The notes beneath the pieces are model-generated. The model searched no databases. It was not told where the DNA came from and saw nothing but the letters and a program-made list of their open reading frames with translations. From CAYUZU01 sp964448675 (GTDB lineage Bacteria > Planctomycetota > Phycisphaerae > UBA1845 > Fen-1342), in the NCBI GenBank assembly GCA_964448675.1, contig CAYUZU010000028.1:1-64000 (forward strand): a DNA stretch of 64,000 nt. The letters run 5' to 3'. Both the position numbers and the translations under genes were made by a program. Of this stretch, positions 42,240 to 51,878 are shown piece by piece; the stretch's first letter is position 1, and the number at the start of each line of letters is the position of its first letter.

Positions 42240-45200
42240 CTAGTCCTCGTCGCCGGTAAGGAGCTGGCGGAGTGTCTCGTTGAGTTTGTGCAGTGTCTCG
42301 GTGGTGACGTCCGGCGCGGCGCGGGTGCCGCGGACGCGGTACTGCACGAGGTCCTTGCCGGCGGATTCGAGGAACTCGGCCAGCGGCCAGTCGCCGGGGT
42401 GGGCGCCCCAGAGCGTGAGATTGAGCTCGTCGGTCGCCATGTTCCACGTGCCCTCGCCGACCAGGCGCAGGTTGGGGCTGCGCAGTGCGATGCGCTGCAT
42501 CTTGATCAGCGACCCTTCCCACAGGAACCGGATGTCGGCCTGCTCGACCGTGTCGGGCGTGGCGGGTTGCTCGGCCCCGTCCGGTTCGGGCAGGGACGAG
42601 AGCACGGGGGTCTTGAGGAAGGACGCCCCGCGCAGCCGCAGGTTGCCGCCGCCGCGGCGCGACGTCGTGTTCTCGCCGCGGCCGCGGAGGTAGACCTTGC
42701 CGTCGATGCGCCCGCGGCCGGACGGCTCCCGGGGCTCCTCCGCGGCGTCTTCCTTTTCCGCATTGTCCTCGGGCGACGGCAGCAGTCGCGCGGCGGAGAC
42801 ATCCTTGAGCGTGACGGTAAGCTCGTAGTCGGACGTCGCGGGGTCGATCCACACGGACCCGAGCGCCTCGCCGTCGCACAGCTTGCCGTGCAGGTCCTCC
42901 AGGCGCACCCAGCGGTCGCCGGCCTGCTTGTCGAGGCGGCCGTGCCAGTTGGCGATATGGCGATTAGCGAGCTTGCCGCTGGCGATGGCGAGCTCGGCGT
43001 GCAGCTCGATCTCGCCGTCGGCGGGCAGGTGCGCGTCCCCTTCGAGCGTGGCGACCAGGTCGGCCAGCGGCAGCCCCAGGTGGAGTGCCACGCCCTGCAG
43101 CACGACGCGGCTGTCTTCGAGATGCCAGGACCGCTCGTCGCCGCCGGTGAGTCGGACGCGGGGCAGGTCGGCATCGAAGCTGCCTTGGGGGGAGAGCCGC
43201 TCGAGGAGTCTGGCGAGCGGCGCGGGGAGCGACTGGTTGAGCTCCGGGCAGAAGCGCATGTTGGTGGCACTGACGTCGAGCGTGATGTCGGTCTGCTGCT
43301 CGTCCCACTGGCCACGGCCGGTGGCGGTGACCTTGCCGCGCTCCCCCCAGGTCGCGGCGGACGACTTGAGGTAGAACTGGCCCGGCAGTAATTCGATTTC
43401 GGCGTCGACGCCGCTCAGTGGCAGGGGCAGCGGCTGCGCCTGCATACGGGCGGCCTTGACGGAAATGCTGGCGTTCTGCAGGGGTGCTTCGGTGTGCGGC
43501 GTGGGCCGCAGTGCCACCGTGACGTCGCCGGCCCCACTGAGCCCCAGGGCCTGGACGAGGTCCTGCCAGGGCGTGGGGACGAACTGCGGGAACAGCGACT
43601 GCAACGCGTCGCCCGAGGCGCGCAGATCGAGGGTGAGGGGGGTGGCGTCGGTGCCGGTGGGAACGAGGCCGGCGGCCGCGAACTCGGCGTCGCCTTGCGC
43701 GCAGGTGAATTCGCGCAGGACCTCGCGGTCGTTGTGGACGATGAGCCAGCCGCGGGCGTCGGTCCAGCGCTGGTCGGGATCGAACGCCTGGAGTGTGCCG
43801 CGCTTGATCTGGACAGCGAAGTGCTCCTGGCGCGGGCGACCGGGAATGTCTTCGATATGCCCCCAGGCATCGGCGTAGCCGGTGAAGGTGACGTACTCAC
43901 CCGCGTCGGCCGTGGCGAGCGCCAGGTCGGTCTGCTCGTGGACGGGCAGGTCGGCCACGATCAGCCGGAGATTGCTGGCCGTGGCACCATCCTGGGTCCA
44001 GAGGCGGCCGTTGACCCGTACGCCGGCGGCGCCCATGTGGCCGTACAGATCGCGCACCGTGACCACGTTGTCGGCCACGGTGAGGTGCCCGTCGGCCTGG
44101 TAGAGACGCTGGCCGCCGCCGAGCGAGAGGCTGCCGCCGCGTATGCGTGCCGAGACGTCGATTTCCGGTTCGCGCGGGCCGGTTTCGGGGGTGCCCTCGT
44201 CGCGGCGAACGGTGGCGACGACATCGCATAGGCCGAGGGGGCGGGTTGTTTGCCAGAGCTGGCGGTGTTGTTCGGGCAAGGCATCGTAGAGCTCACGATC
44301 GAGCGCGACGTCCTGCCCGCGGAAGACGAGCTCGAAGCCGGTCCACGATGCACTGTGATTGAGATGACCGTCCATGCGCACGCGGGCGGGGCCGTGGCGG
44401 GCACGGAGGTTGTTGAACAGCACGCGCCGATTGCGGAGCTCGATGCGGCCGTGCGCGTCGTTGAAGGCATAGGGGAAATGGTGATAGATGCAACCGGCCC
44501 CGTCCGGCTGAAAGACGCCGGTGACGCGGTCGATGCCGGCCCGGGCCGCGTCTTCGGGGGTGAGGACGTCGATGCGCATATCGATGCGGCCGTGCGGCTG
44601 GTACTTGCGCAGCACGGTGCGTACGGCGCCGGGCAGGCGCGGCGCTTCGGCGAGGCGGTCCTGCGTCGCGCCGGTGGGCAGGCCGAGGCCGCGCACCTGG
44701 AAACTGGCGGCGCGGACGTGGTCGAGGTTCAGGGTGCCGGCCTCTGTCGCGCCGCGCCACCAGCGCGCCAGCACGGCGCCGTCGATCTCGGCATCGAGCG
44801 AGACGGGGGCCTCATTGAGCCGGCCGACGAGGTTGAGCGTCAGGCGGCCCGTGTCGGCCGCGGGGCGGGCGGCGTAGCGCAAGGTGGTGGCGGCCTGGTC
44901 GAATTGCAGGAACTGGCCGGGCGCAGGGGTCGGGTCTTCGAGCGGTACGACCCCGTGCAGCTCCGCGAGCTGCAGCTCGGCTTCGCTGACGGCGACGTCC
45001 GTGGTGCCGGCGTAGTCGCGGCCGCGAAACACGAGGCGGGTCAGGCGGGCCTTGCCGGCGAGATTCCACGCGTCGAGCTGCGCGGTGATCTCGTGCGGGA
45101 GCAGCTGGCGCAGGGTGTGCAGGCGCAGCCAGTCGACATCGATGAGAAGCTCGCCGCGTTGACGATCCCACTGCACGGATGCGAGGGGCGCGGCCTGGGC

Positions 45201-45824
45201 GGGGTCGCGCTCGATGCGCAGCGCGTAGCCGCTGCTGGTGTGGCGCCCCGTGGCGCGAAGGCGGCCGCGCTCCACCAGGTTGGCCGTGTCGCGCTCGAGC
45301 AGGACGAGCTGGTAGTCGGATTGCAGTACGTCGATACGTGGCAATCGATCCGTCCATTGGCGCAGGGTATGCCACAGCGCGGCGGAATCGAAGTCGAGCG
45401 AGCGGGACAGCGGATCGTCGCGGTCGGCGGTGGGGGCGCAGGCGATCGTCAGGGTGGCACCGTTGATGTCGATGCGCTCGGGACGAATGTGGCCCAGGAG
45501 CAAGGCGCGCAGGTCGCAGGCGATGCGGGCCTGGCCGATGTGTACCAGTGGCGGTGCCTGACCGGCCGGGCGATCGGCGTCGTCCCCATCGAGCATACGG
45601 ATGACAAGGTCCTGGATGGTGAGGCCGTGACGGATGGAGAAACTGACGCTGCCGACGTCGATCTTGCCGAGCTCGAAGCGGGCGATGGCGTCGAGCGCGT
45701 GGGCGCGGAGCCGGGCCGGATCGGTGAGGTAGAGGTAGGCGGTCAGGGCAAGTCCCGCCAACACCGCCACGCCGATGAGGAACCGCCCCACACGAATCCG
45801 CCAACGATGGGCCATGCTGCGCAT
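42240..45824 (-). CDS. Very large AsmA/TamB-like protein
   Basis: A protein of about 1194 residues with one N-terminal membrane anchor (about residues 10-30) and an otherwise soluble, beta-strand-rich body. The start (ARLRAHALDAIARFELGKIDVGSVSFSIRHGLTIQDL) and end resemble the AsmA/YhdP/TamB superfamily, whose members form long hydrophobic grooves between the membranes and help move lipids or assemble the envelope. Repeats of roughly 100 residues with LxLxG patterns can be sensed but not defined. The frame is open 33 codons further upstream; ATG at 45824 or 45815 starts the anchor. The gene is alone. Function is inferred from fold class only. Confidence 0.75.
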   Translation of the reverse strand: MRSMAHRWRIRVGRFLIGVAVLAGLALTAYLYLTDPARLRAHALDAIARFELGKIDVGSVSFSIRHGLTIQDLVIRMLDGDDADRPAGQAPPLVHIGQARIACDLRALLLGHIRPERIDINGATLTIACAPTADRDDPLSRSLDFDSAALWHTLRQWTDRLPRIDVLQSDYQLVLLERDTANLVERGRLRATGRHTSSGYALRIERDPAQAAPLASVQWDRQRGELLIDVDWLRLHTLRQLLPHEITAQLDAWNLAGKARLTRLVFRGRDYAGTTDVAVSEAELQLAELHGVVPLEDPTPAPGQFLQFDQAATTLRYAARPAADTGRLTLNLVGRLNEAPVSLDAEIDGAVLARWWRGATEAGTLNLDHVRAASFQVRGLGLPTGATQDRLAEAPRLPGAVRTVLRKYQPHGRIDMRIDVLTPEDAARAGIDRVTGVFQPDGAGCIYHHFPYAFNDAHGRIELRNRRVLFNNLRARHGPARVRMDGHLNHSASWTGFELVFRGQDVALDRELYDALPEQHRQLWQTTRPLGLCDVVATVRRDEGTPETGPREPEIDVSARIRGGSLSLGGGQRLYQADGHLTVADNVVTVRDLYGHMGAAGVRVNGRLWTQDGATASNLRLIVADLPVHEQTDLALATADAGEYVTFTGYADAWGHIEDIPGRPRQEHFAVQIKRGTLQAFDPDQRWTDARGWLIVHNDREVLREFTCAQGDAEFAAAGLVPTGTDATPLTLDLRASGDALQSLFPQFVPTPWQDLVQALGLSGAGDVTVALRPTPHTEAPLQNASISVKAARMQAQPLPLPLSGVDAEIELLPGQFYLKSSAATWGERGKVTATGRGQWDEQQTDITLDVSATNMRFCPELNQSLPAPLARLLERLSPQGSFDADLPRVRLTGGDERSWHLEDSRVVLQGVALHLGLPLADLVATLEGDAHLPADGEIELHAELAIASGKLANRHIANWHGRLDKQAGDRWVRLEDLHGKLCDGEALGSVWIDPATSDYELTVTLKDVSAARLLPSPEDNAEKEDAAEEPREPSGRGRIDGKVYLRGRGENTTSRRGGGNLRLRGASFLKTPVLSSLPEPDGAEQPATPDTVEQADIRFLWEGSLIKMQRIALRSPNLRLVGEGTWNMATDELNLTLWGAHPGDWPLAEFLESAGKDLVQYRVRGTRAAPDVTTETLHKLNETLRQLLTGDED

Positions 45825-46070
45825 TGTGGCGCGGCCGGGCGAATCGGGAAAGCGGCATCTGCCGCGCCGCGCCGGGCAGTTGCCGGCGGGGCGGAGGCGG
45901 GCTATGATGCCCGCGGTCATCAACCGACCCGGGTGACGGGGCCTGTGCCTCCGCCCGCTGCGACGGCCATGCTGTAGCCGGCCGAGCGCGTCATTTCTGG
46001 TTTACGAGTGAGAGTTGGGACGTTTTTCTGACCCCGCGGCCTGCGCTGCGCGGTCGAGGAGAGCCTGTAG

Positions 46071-46379
46071 ATGATGGGATCGATGCGTACGAGCGCCTTG
46101 GCGGCGGGAATGCGGGTCAAGGTTCGCAACCCGGGCGGCGTGCCCGAGTGGTCGAAGTGGGATGATGATGGCCAGCGGACGTCGAACGCCGTGAAGCGCC
46201 GGCTGCAGCAGCTCTTTTTCCGCGGTGACCGGCGGATCGCGGCCAGCGTGGTGTACGTGTCGAACGAATCGCTGCGTGCGCGGCTCAAGGCGCGGAAGCA
46301 GCTCAAGGTCGAGCTGCGCGATCCGGCGGGTGCCCGCATCGTGATCCTGGCGGACGCGGGCAACGTCGTGGCGGCCTGA
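46071..46379 (+). CDS. Small basic protein of unknown function
   Basis: A 102-residue protein rich in Arg, Lys, Ala and Val, with no signal peptide or membrane segment. The middle (RRLQQLFFRGDRRIAASVVYVSNESLRARLKARKQLKVELRD) may form helices and strands of a compact domain. I recognise no family. It has GGAG 8 nt before the first ATG; ATG at 46074 and 46083 are alternatives. Codon use is like that of the neighbours. It stands between the AsmA-like gene and a DUF4177 gene and may be co-transcribed with the latter. Confidence 0.55.
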   Translation: MMGSMRTSALAAGMRVKVRNPGGVPEWSKWDDDGQRTSNAVKRRLQQLFFRGDRRIAASVVYVSNESLRARLKARKQLKVELRDPAGARIVILADAGNVVAA

Positions 46380-46508
46380 CCGGGTGCTCTCCCGGGCCCG
46401 TGGCGTTTCGCCGGGATATGGCCCTTTCGGTGATGTACAATGGGCCCGCCGGTGGCGAGAAGCGGATTGCTCGCCCCTGAGCGCGGTTTGCTGCCGAGAG
46501 GAGCGCCC

Positions 46509-46721
46509 ATGACGGTTTGGGAGTACAAGATCGTGAACTCGACCGAGGCTGAGGGCGGCGGATTACTCTCGAGCCCGAGCAAGGAGAACCTGGAGGCGTA
46601 CCTCAATGCGCTCGGGGCCGAGGGCTGGGAAATCATCGATCTGGGCGTCCAGGACTTCGATACGATGGCGTTTGTCGGCCTGGCGCGGCGGCCGCGGCGC
46701 GCGGGCCGCCTGCGGGACTGA
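46509..46721 (+). CDS. DUF4177 family small protein
   Basis: A 70-residue protein. The pattern MTVWEYKIVN near the start and LNALGAEGWEIIDLG in the middle are typical of DUF4177, small proteins of unknown role in many bacteria. A clear AGGAG Shine-Dalgarno precedes the ATG; the longer frame upstream adds non-conserved residues. A TACAAT hexamer at about 46436-46441 may be its promoter. No functional hint comes from the neighbours. Confidence 0.75.
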   Translation: MTVWEYKIVNSTEAEGGGLLSSPSKENLEAYLNALGAEGWEIIDLGVQDFDTMAFVGLARRPRRAGRLRD

Positions 46722-46816
46722 GGCGCTCGGCGGCGGGGGGTGCTTCGCGGCGGGCGCGCGATGGGGTATGCTGGAGGCGCAGCGATACCCGTTTGGGGGA
46801 GAAGGAGCGACCCGGC

Positions 46817-48418
46817 ATGCGCCCGATTTCCGGCCTCGCATTCTGTCTGGCTGTGATCGTGTCTGCGGGGGCGACGACCGCGGCCGCCCAGGCGCCGGAG
46901 TTTCGCGCGCTGTGGCTGACGCGGTTCGAATGGCCGCGGGCGGATCCGGATGCCTGCCGCGCCTACATCGACAACGCGATGCAGGCGATGGCGTCTGCCA
47001 ACTTCAACGCGGTGTTCTTCCAGATTCGCGGGCAGGCGGACGTGCTGTATCCGTCGCCCTACGAGGTCTGGTCGCCGCTGCTGGGGGGCGGCGACCCGGG
47101 TTGGGATCCCGTGGCGTACGCGATTGACGCCGCCCACCTGGCGGGACTGGAGTTCCACGCGTACATCAACACGCACACCTGCTGGCACAGCGACGAGATG
47201 CTGCCGCCGCCGGACCCGAATCACGTCTTCTATCAGCACTGCAACGCGAGCGACCCCGACGCGCGCGACTGGCTGCACCACAACAGCTATGACGACCCGG
47301 ACCAGTTTGCCGAGAGCTCGTACGTGTGGTTTGCGCCCGGCGTGCCGGCGTACCAGGCGTACGTGCGGCAGCAGATCATGTACGTGGTCGAGAGCTACGA
47401 CGTTGACGGCGTGCACTTTGACCGCATCCGCACCCCCGGCACGCTGCAGGTGTCGTACGATCCGATCAGCCGGCAGCGCTACCTCGACGACCGGACGAAT
47501 CCGGGTAATCGCGATTTCCCGTCATGGACGACGGACCAGGTCACGCGGCTGGTGCGCGACATTTACGCGCAGATCGCCCTGGTCAAGCCGGACTTGCGGG
47601 TGAGTGCGGCGGTGTTTCCCGACTTCAACGCGTCTGCGACACGGCAGCACCAGGACACCCTCGCGTGGATCGAGCAGGGGGCGTTGGATACCGCCGTGCC
47701 GATGATGTACTCGACGGGTGGGCCGGGGTCGGCGTGGGATGCGCAGCTCAGCGCGTGGCTGGCCGCGACCAGCGGCCTGGATGCCCACGTCGTGCCGGGC
47801 CATGCCATTTGGTACGGGGCATCAGCGACGCTGGCGCAGATCGCGTTGGCGCGCGACCGTGGCGCGGCGGGTAACAGCGGCTTCTCCTGGAACTACGTGT
47901 ATTTCTGGGATGACTATCGCGACGAGGTGTATCAGACCGCGGTGGCGACGCCGGCAATGCCCTGGAAGGCCGCGCCGACGGATGCGATCCTCTGTGGCTA
48001 CCTGACGGACGCCGATGGGCGGCCGGTGGTCGATGCCCAGGTGACGTCGGACCAGATGGACTACGTGGCGTTGTCGGGGGCGGACGGGTTCTTCGCGCTG
48101 CTGCAGGCGCCGCCCGGGACGCACGCGCTGGAGGTTTTTCATCCGGATTTCGCACGCGTGACGGCGGCGCCGCCGGAGCTGGCGGCCGGCGACGTGACGC
48201 GTATTGATATCGAGCTCATCGAACCGGCGCCGCCGGGCGACTACGACGGCGATGCGGATGTGGACCTGGACGATTTCTGGATGCTGGCGTTCTGCTTCAA
48301 CGGCCCGGATTTGGTGTTCATCGAGGGGGATTCCTGCCGGGACGGTGAACCGGACGGGGACGGGGATGTGGACCTGGCGGACTGGGCGCTGGTTCAGCAG
48401 GTATACGGCACGGATTGA
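46817..48418 (+). CDS. GHL10-like glycoside-hydrolase-like protein with dockerin-like tail (1)
   Basis: A 533-residue secreted protein. A signal peptide (about 1-24) precedes the glycosyl-hydrolase-like 10 domain (about 28-390): EFRALWLTRFEW, FQIRGQADVLYPSPYEVWSP and VESYDVDGVHFDRIRTPG. A carboxypeptidase-regulatory-like beta-sandwich (about 395-470) comes next. The C-terminal 60 residues hold two EF-hand-like loops (DGDADVDLDDF and DGDGDVDLADW) joined by a linker with C-x13-C. GHL10 proteins are implicated in glycan or peptidoglycan processing, but activity is poorly characterised. AGGAG precedes the ATG. It is first of a surface cluster. Confidence 0.8.
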   Translation: MRPISGLAFCLAVIVSAGATTAAAQAPEFRALWLTRFEWPRADPDACRAYIDNAMQAMASANFNAVFFQIRGQADVLYPSPYEVWSPLLGGGDPGWDPVAYAIDAAHLAGLEFHAYINTHTCWHSDEMLPPPDPNHVFYQHCNASDPDARDWLHHNSYDDPDQFAESSYVWFAPGVPAYQAYVRQQIMYVVESYDVDGVHFDRIRTPGTLQVSYDPISRQRYLDDRTNPGNRDFPSWTTDQVTRLVRDIYAQIALVKPDLRVSAAVFPDFNASATRQHQDTLAWIEQGALDTAVPMMYSTGGPGSAWDAQLSAWLAATSGLDAHVVPGHAIWYGASATLAQIALARDRGAAGNSGFSWNYVYFWDDYRDEVYQTAVATPAMPWKAAPTDAILCGYLTDADGRPVVDAQVTSDQMDYVALSGADGFFALLQAPPGTHALEVFHPDFARVTAAPPELAAGDVTRIDIELIEPAPPGDYDGDADVDLDDFWMLAFCFNGPDLVFIEGDSCRDGEPDGDGDVDLADWALVQQVYGTD

Positions 48419-48457
48419 CGGATTCGGCCGTTATCGGTGCCGCCGCCGGAGTTCTGC

Positions 48458-48487
48458 TTGAAGTACAGCCATGCGGCGACGTAGACT
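48458..48487 (+). promoter_or_regulatory. Candidate promoter of the amidase/golvesin gene
   Basis: TTGAAG (48458-48463), an 18-nt spacer and TAGACT (48482-48487). This gives a leader of about 100 nt before the ATG at 48595. Confidence 0.35.
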
Positions 48488-48510
48488 GTTATAGAACAAT
48501 CGCGACCCGG

Positions 48511-48535
48511 CCGGCATCACGGCTGGTGGTGCCGG
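48511..48535 (+). other. Stem-loop in the leader of the amidase/golvesin gene
   Basis: CCGGCATCAC and GTGGTGCCGG form a 10-bp stem (one G-U pair in RNA) with a 5-nt loop. It falls inside the predicted 5' leader and could affect mRNA stability or translation. Confidence 0.45.
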
Positions 48536-48594
48536 GTGCGGGTCTGCGCTGGGATCTCTGTCCGACCCGATTTCTCTAGAGGGACGAAGCCATC

Positions 48595-51500
48595 ATGCCA
48601 CGATCAATCAATCTCATTTCGGCGGTCCTCGGGGCCGCGCTGCTTCTGGTGAGTTCGACGCCGACGGCTTGGGCGCACAGCGGCGACGAGCAGGTGGAAC
48701 AGGCGTTGTATTGGGCGTGCGGCGAGGCGTGGCACCCGGTGGGGTCGGCCGACGCGGGCCAGCCGATTCGTACCATCGTGGCGGCGGCGCCGTCGCTGCT
48801 GAACCATGCCGGCCAGCCGATGTTGCCGCAGGGCACCGTGGTGGACGCCGTGCGTTGGGCGGGCCACGTGGTCGAGATCGACCTGACGGTGCCGGCGGCG
48901 GGAGCCGCAGACTGGACGCCGAGCGAGCTGGAGATCGAGAGCATCAGCGACGCGCTGGGGCGGCCGTTTGCGCATGATCCGCTGTTTGGCGGCGTACGGG
49001 TGATGGCGCGGGTCGGTGTGGACGGGACGTATGACTCGCTGGGGCAGTTCCTGCCGGCGCCGCCGGCGTCGTACCTGGCGTCGCAGCAGGCGGGGCCGCG
49101 CGAGGTATTGCCGCCGATGCCGCAATACGAGCAGGCGGGTGGTGCGATGACGAACGGGCTGGGTGGTCCGGTGGCGCAGGCCGGGCGGCAGCCGACCGGT
49201 GCGCTGAGCGGCGTGGTGGTGTTCGCGTCGGCGGGGCACGGCTGGACGGCGGGATCGTCGAACTGGTACCTGCAGCGGCCGGTGTTGTGGGACATGAACG
49301 AGGATTACGGCAACATCGATCAGCTCAACTACTTCGTGCATTACGCGTTCAACGCGGGCGCGACGGTGGTGCCGTTCCGGCCGGTGGGCTGGCAGCCGAT
49401 CGAGATCGTGCTGGACAATGATGACGCGGGTGTGACGTTCACCGGGTCATGGACCAATGGCGACAGTCCGAAGTACTACGAGGACGGGGACGTGCTGTCG
49501 GGGGTCGTGTACAAGTGGACGGAGTCGAATCCGACGGAGACGGCGACGGCGCGCTACACGCCGACGATTACGCAGACCGATTTCTACCCGGTGTATTGCT
49601 TTACGATCGCATCGCACAATCGCACGGTGCAGACGTATCGGGTCAGCCACAGTGGCGGGATCACGGAAATCCCCATTGATCACCGCCTGGTGGGCAATGG
49701 CTGGATCTGGCTGGGCAATTACCACCTGGAAGCGGGTGGGGACAACTACGTCGAGATCACGAACGCGTCGCCGGAGGCGGGCGCGATTATCGCCGACGCG
49801 ATTCGTTGGGGTGGTGGCTTCGGCGATATCTCGCGGCCGGGGCCGGGTTCGACCAGCGGTTACCCGCGCGATGAGGAGTGCCAGCGCTACTTCGCCCAGA
49901 GCGAGTTGGGCAACCGCGCGGTCGGCTTCGATTCGTGGATCTGGGACATCGAAGGGTTGGACGACGGCAGTGACAATGTGCGGACCGGGGCCAAGTGGGC
50001 GGCGGAGATGAACCAGGAGCCGGCGGACCTGATGCAGGATCGCTGGAAGCGCGTGCACCTCGAGTTCCACACCAACGCGGTGAACCAGTCCGCCCGCGGG
50101 CAGATCACGCTGATCACCACGATTTCGCCGACGACCTATCAGGAGAACTACGCCGAGATCCTGGCCGACGAGGTCGACAACGACCTGCTGGTCGTCGACG
50201 AGGAGTTCGAGCACGCGTGGTATGATCGCCCGTACCCGACGTACACGTCGGCCTACGGTGCGATTTCGGGCGAGGCCAACGGCAACGAATTCGACGCGAC
50301 CATCGTCGAGCTCGCGTTCCATGACAACCCGACCGATGCCGAGCTGCTGCGCGACGCGCGGGTGCGGGCGGTCATGGCGCGGGCTTGCGTGCACGGCATC
50401 ATTCGCTTCCTGAACACGCTGCCGGACAGCGAGGTGCCGCTGAACTTCGCGCCGGATACGCCGCGCTACGTGCGGGCGGAGGACCTGGGCGGCGGTGACG
50501 TGCGGATTTCGTGGCAGCCGCCGCTGTCGGACGACGCGCGCGGTGACCCGGCGACCGGGTACGTGGTGTACCAGTCGGACAACGGTTATGGCTTCGGCAG
50601 CCCGATCGTGCTGGGCAACGTGCTGAGCACGACGATTTCGAACGTGCCCACGGGCAAGACGTGTTACTACCGGGTGGCGGCGACCAACGCCGGCGGCGAG
50701 TCGATGCCGTCGGAGGTGCTGGCGGTGCGGCGTGCGCCGGCGGGCACGAAGAGTGTGCTGATCGTCAATGGCTTTGACCGGCAGCGGCGTTTCATCAATC
50801 CGATCCAGGAGTTCGACCATCCGGCGAGCTATGCGGGCGACGAGATCGACCGCGTCATCTGGCGGCGCAGCAATTCGTATGATTACGTGGTGCAGCATGC
50901 CGAGGCGCTGGCAGCGGCGGGCTATGGTTTCTCGACATCGTCGAATGACGCGATCGAGTACTCGTACGTGCAACTCGGCGATTACGACATCGCCGTGTGG
51001 ATCTGCGGCCAGGAAAGCACCGAGGACGCCACGCTGTCGTCCAACGAGCAGAACAAGCTGACCGACTTCCTGCTGGACGGTGGGGCGCTGTTCCTCAGCG
51101 GGTCCGAGATCGCCTACGACCTGATCAATCAGGGCCACGGCGTGGGCTTCATGCAGAACCAGCTGCAGACGCTGTACGTGGCGGACGACGCGGGCACGTA
51201 TGACGTGACGGCGGTCACCGGCAGCGTCATGGATGGCGTGGCGCCGTTCGACTTCGACCCGGCCAACGGCGCCGCCTACGACACCCGCACGCCGGACAAG
51301 CTGGCGCCGGGGTCGGACGCGAACGCGTGCCTGAACTACGCCGGCGGCGCGGGCACGGCCGGTGTGCAGTACACCAGTTGCGGCTATGCGGTGGTGGTGT
51401 TCGGCTTCCCGTTCGAGGCGATCAGCACGGCGGCGGCGCGCGACGAGGTGATGGCGCACGTGATGACGTACTTGTCGGAGGAGCGCGAGCGGCGCAACTT

Positions 51501-51687
51501 CGACTACGACCGCGACTGCGACGTCGATATCAACGACCTGTACAACCTGCTCTTCTGCTTCAACGGTCCGGAGGCGTACTTCACCCCGGGCAACAACTGC
51601 GTGGATGTCGAGGGCGAGACCGACCTCGACATCGACCTCGAAGACCTGGGCCTGTTGCAGGTGGACTTCACCGGCCCGCTGGACTGA
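48595..51687 (+). CDS. Amidase_3-like protein with inserted golvesin-like domain, FN3 and dockerin-like tail
   Basis: A 1030-residue exported protein with a signal peptide (about 1-27). An amidase_3 (N-acetylmuramoyl-L-alanine amidase) fold is split: SAGHGW (about residue 212) near the start, then EFHTNAV and IVELAFHDNPTDAELLRD later, supply the Zn His and Glu. Between them (about 265-405) sits a golvesin/xanthan-lyase-type beta-domain (VLDNDDAGVTFTGSW...SHNRTVQTYRVSHSGG). A fibronectin type III domain (about 620-710), a further alpha/beta domain (about 720-965) and the EF-hand C-x13-C tail follow. It probably trims peptidoglycan or a related polymer at the surface. Confidence 0.75.
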   Translation: MPRSINLISAVLGAALLLVSSTPTAWAHSGDEQVEQALYWACGEAWHPVGSADAGQPIRTIVAAAPSLLNHAGQPMLPQGTVVDAVRWAGHVVEIDLTVPAAGAADWTPSELEIESISDALGRPFAHDPLFGGVRVMARVGVDGTYDSLGQFLPAPPASYLASQQAGPREVLPPMPQYEQAGGAMTNGLGGPVAQAGRQPTGALSGVVVFASAGHGWTAGSSNWYLQRPVLWDMNEDYGNIDQLNYFVHYAFNAGATVVPFRPVGWQPIEIVLDNDDAGVTFTGSWTNGDSPKYYEDGDVLSGVVYKWTESNPTETATARYTPTITQTDFYPVYCFTIASHNRTVQTYRVSHSGGITEIPIDHRLVGNGWIWLGNYHLEAGGDNYVEITNASPEAGAIIADAIRWGGGFGDISRPGPGSTSGYPRDEECQRYFAQSELGNRAVGFDSWIWDIEGLDDGSDNVRTGAKWAAEMNQEPADLMQDRWKRVHLEFHTNAVNQSARGQITLITTISPTTYQENYAEILADEVDNDLLVVDEEFEHAWYDRPYPTYTSAYGAISGEANGNEFDATIVELAFHDNPTDAELLRDARVRAVMARACVHGIIRFLNTLPDSEVPLNFAPDTPRYVRAEDLGGGDVRISWQPPLSDDARGDPATGYVVYQSDNGYGFGSPIVLGNVLSTTISNVPTGKTCYYRVAATNAGGESMPSEVLAVRRAPAGTKSVLIVNGFDRQRRFINPIQEFDHPASYAGDEIDRVIWRRSNSYDYVVQHAEALAAAGYGFSTSSNDAIEYSYVQLGDYDIAVWICGQESTEDATLSSNEQNKLTDFLLDGGALFLSGSEIAYDLINQGHGVGFMQNQLQTLYVADDAGTYDVTAVTGSVMDGVAPFDFDPANGAAYDTRTPDKLAPGSDANACLNYAGGAGTAGVQYTSCGYAVVVFGFPFEAISTAAARDEVMAHVMTYLSEERERRNFDYDRDCDVDINDLYNLLFCFNGPEAYFTPGNNCVDVEGETDLDIDLEDLGLLQVDFTGPLD

Positions 51688-51878
51688 GGCGGCGGTCGCG
51701 ACAGTGAGCTGGATTAGCGGATTGGCGGCGCCGGGATTTCATCTCAGCGCCGCTGATCAATATGTCCAGATGTGTTTTATCGGGTGTTGCGGGCCGGTGC
51801 GCGGCCCGCACCCGCGGGTGGGGCCTAGAATCGAAGTGGCGGATGTTCTGCAAGCGAGCCCCGAGCTGGGATGAGAAG

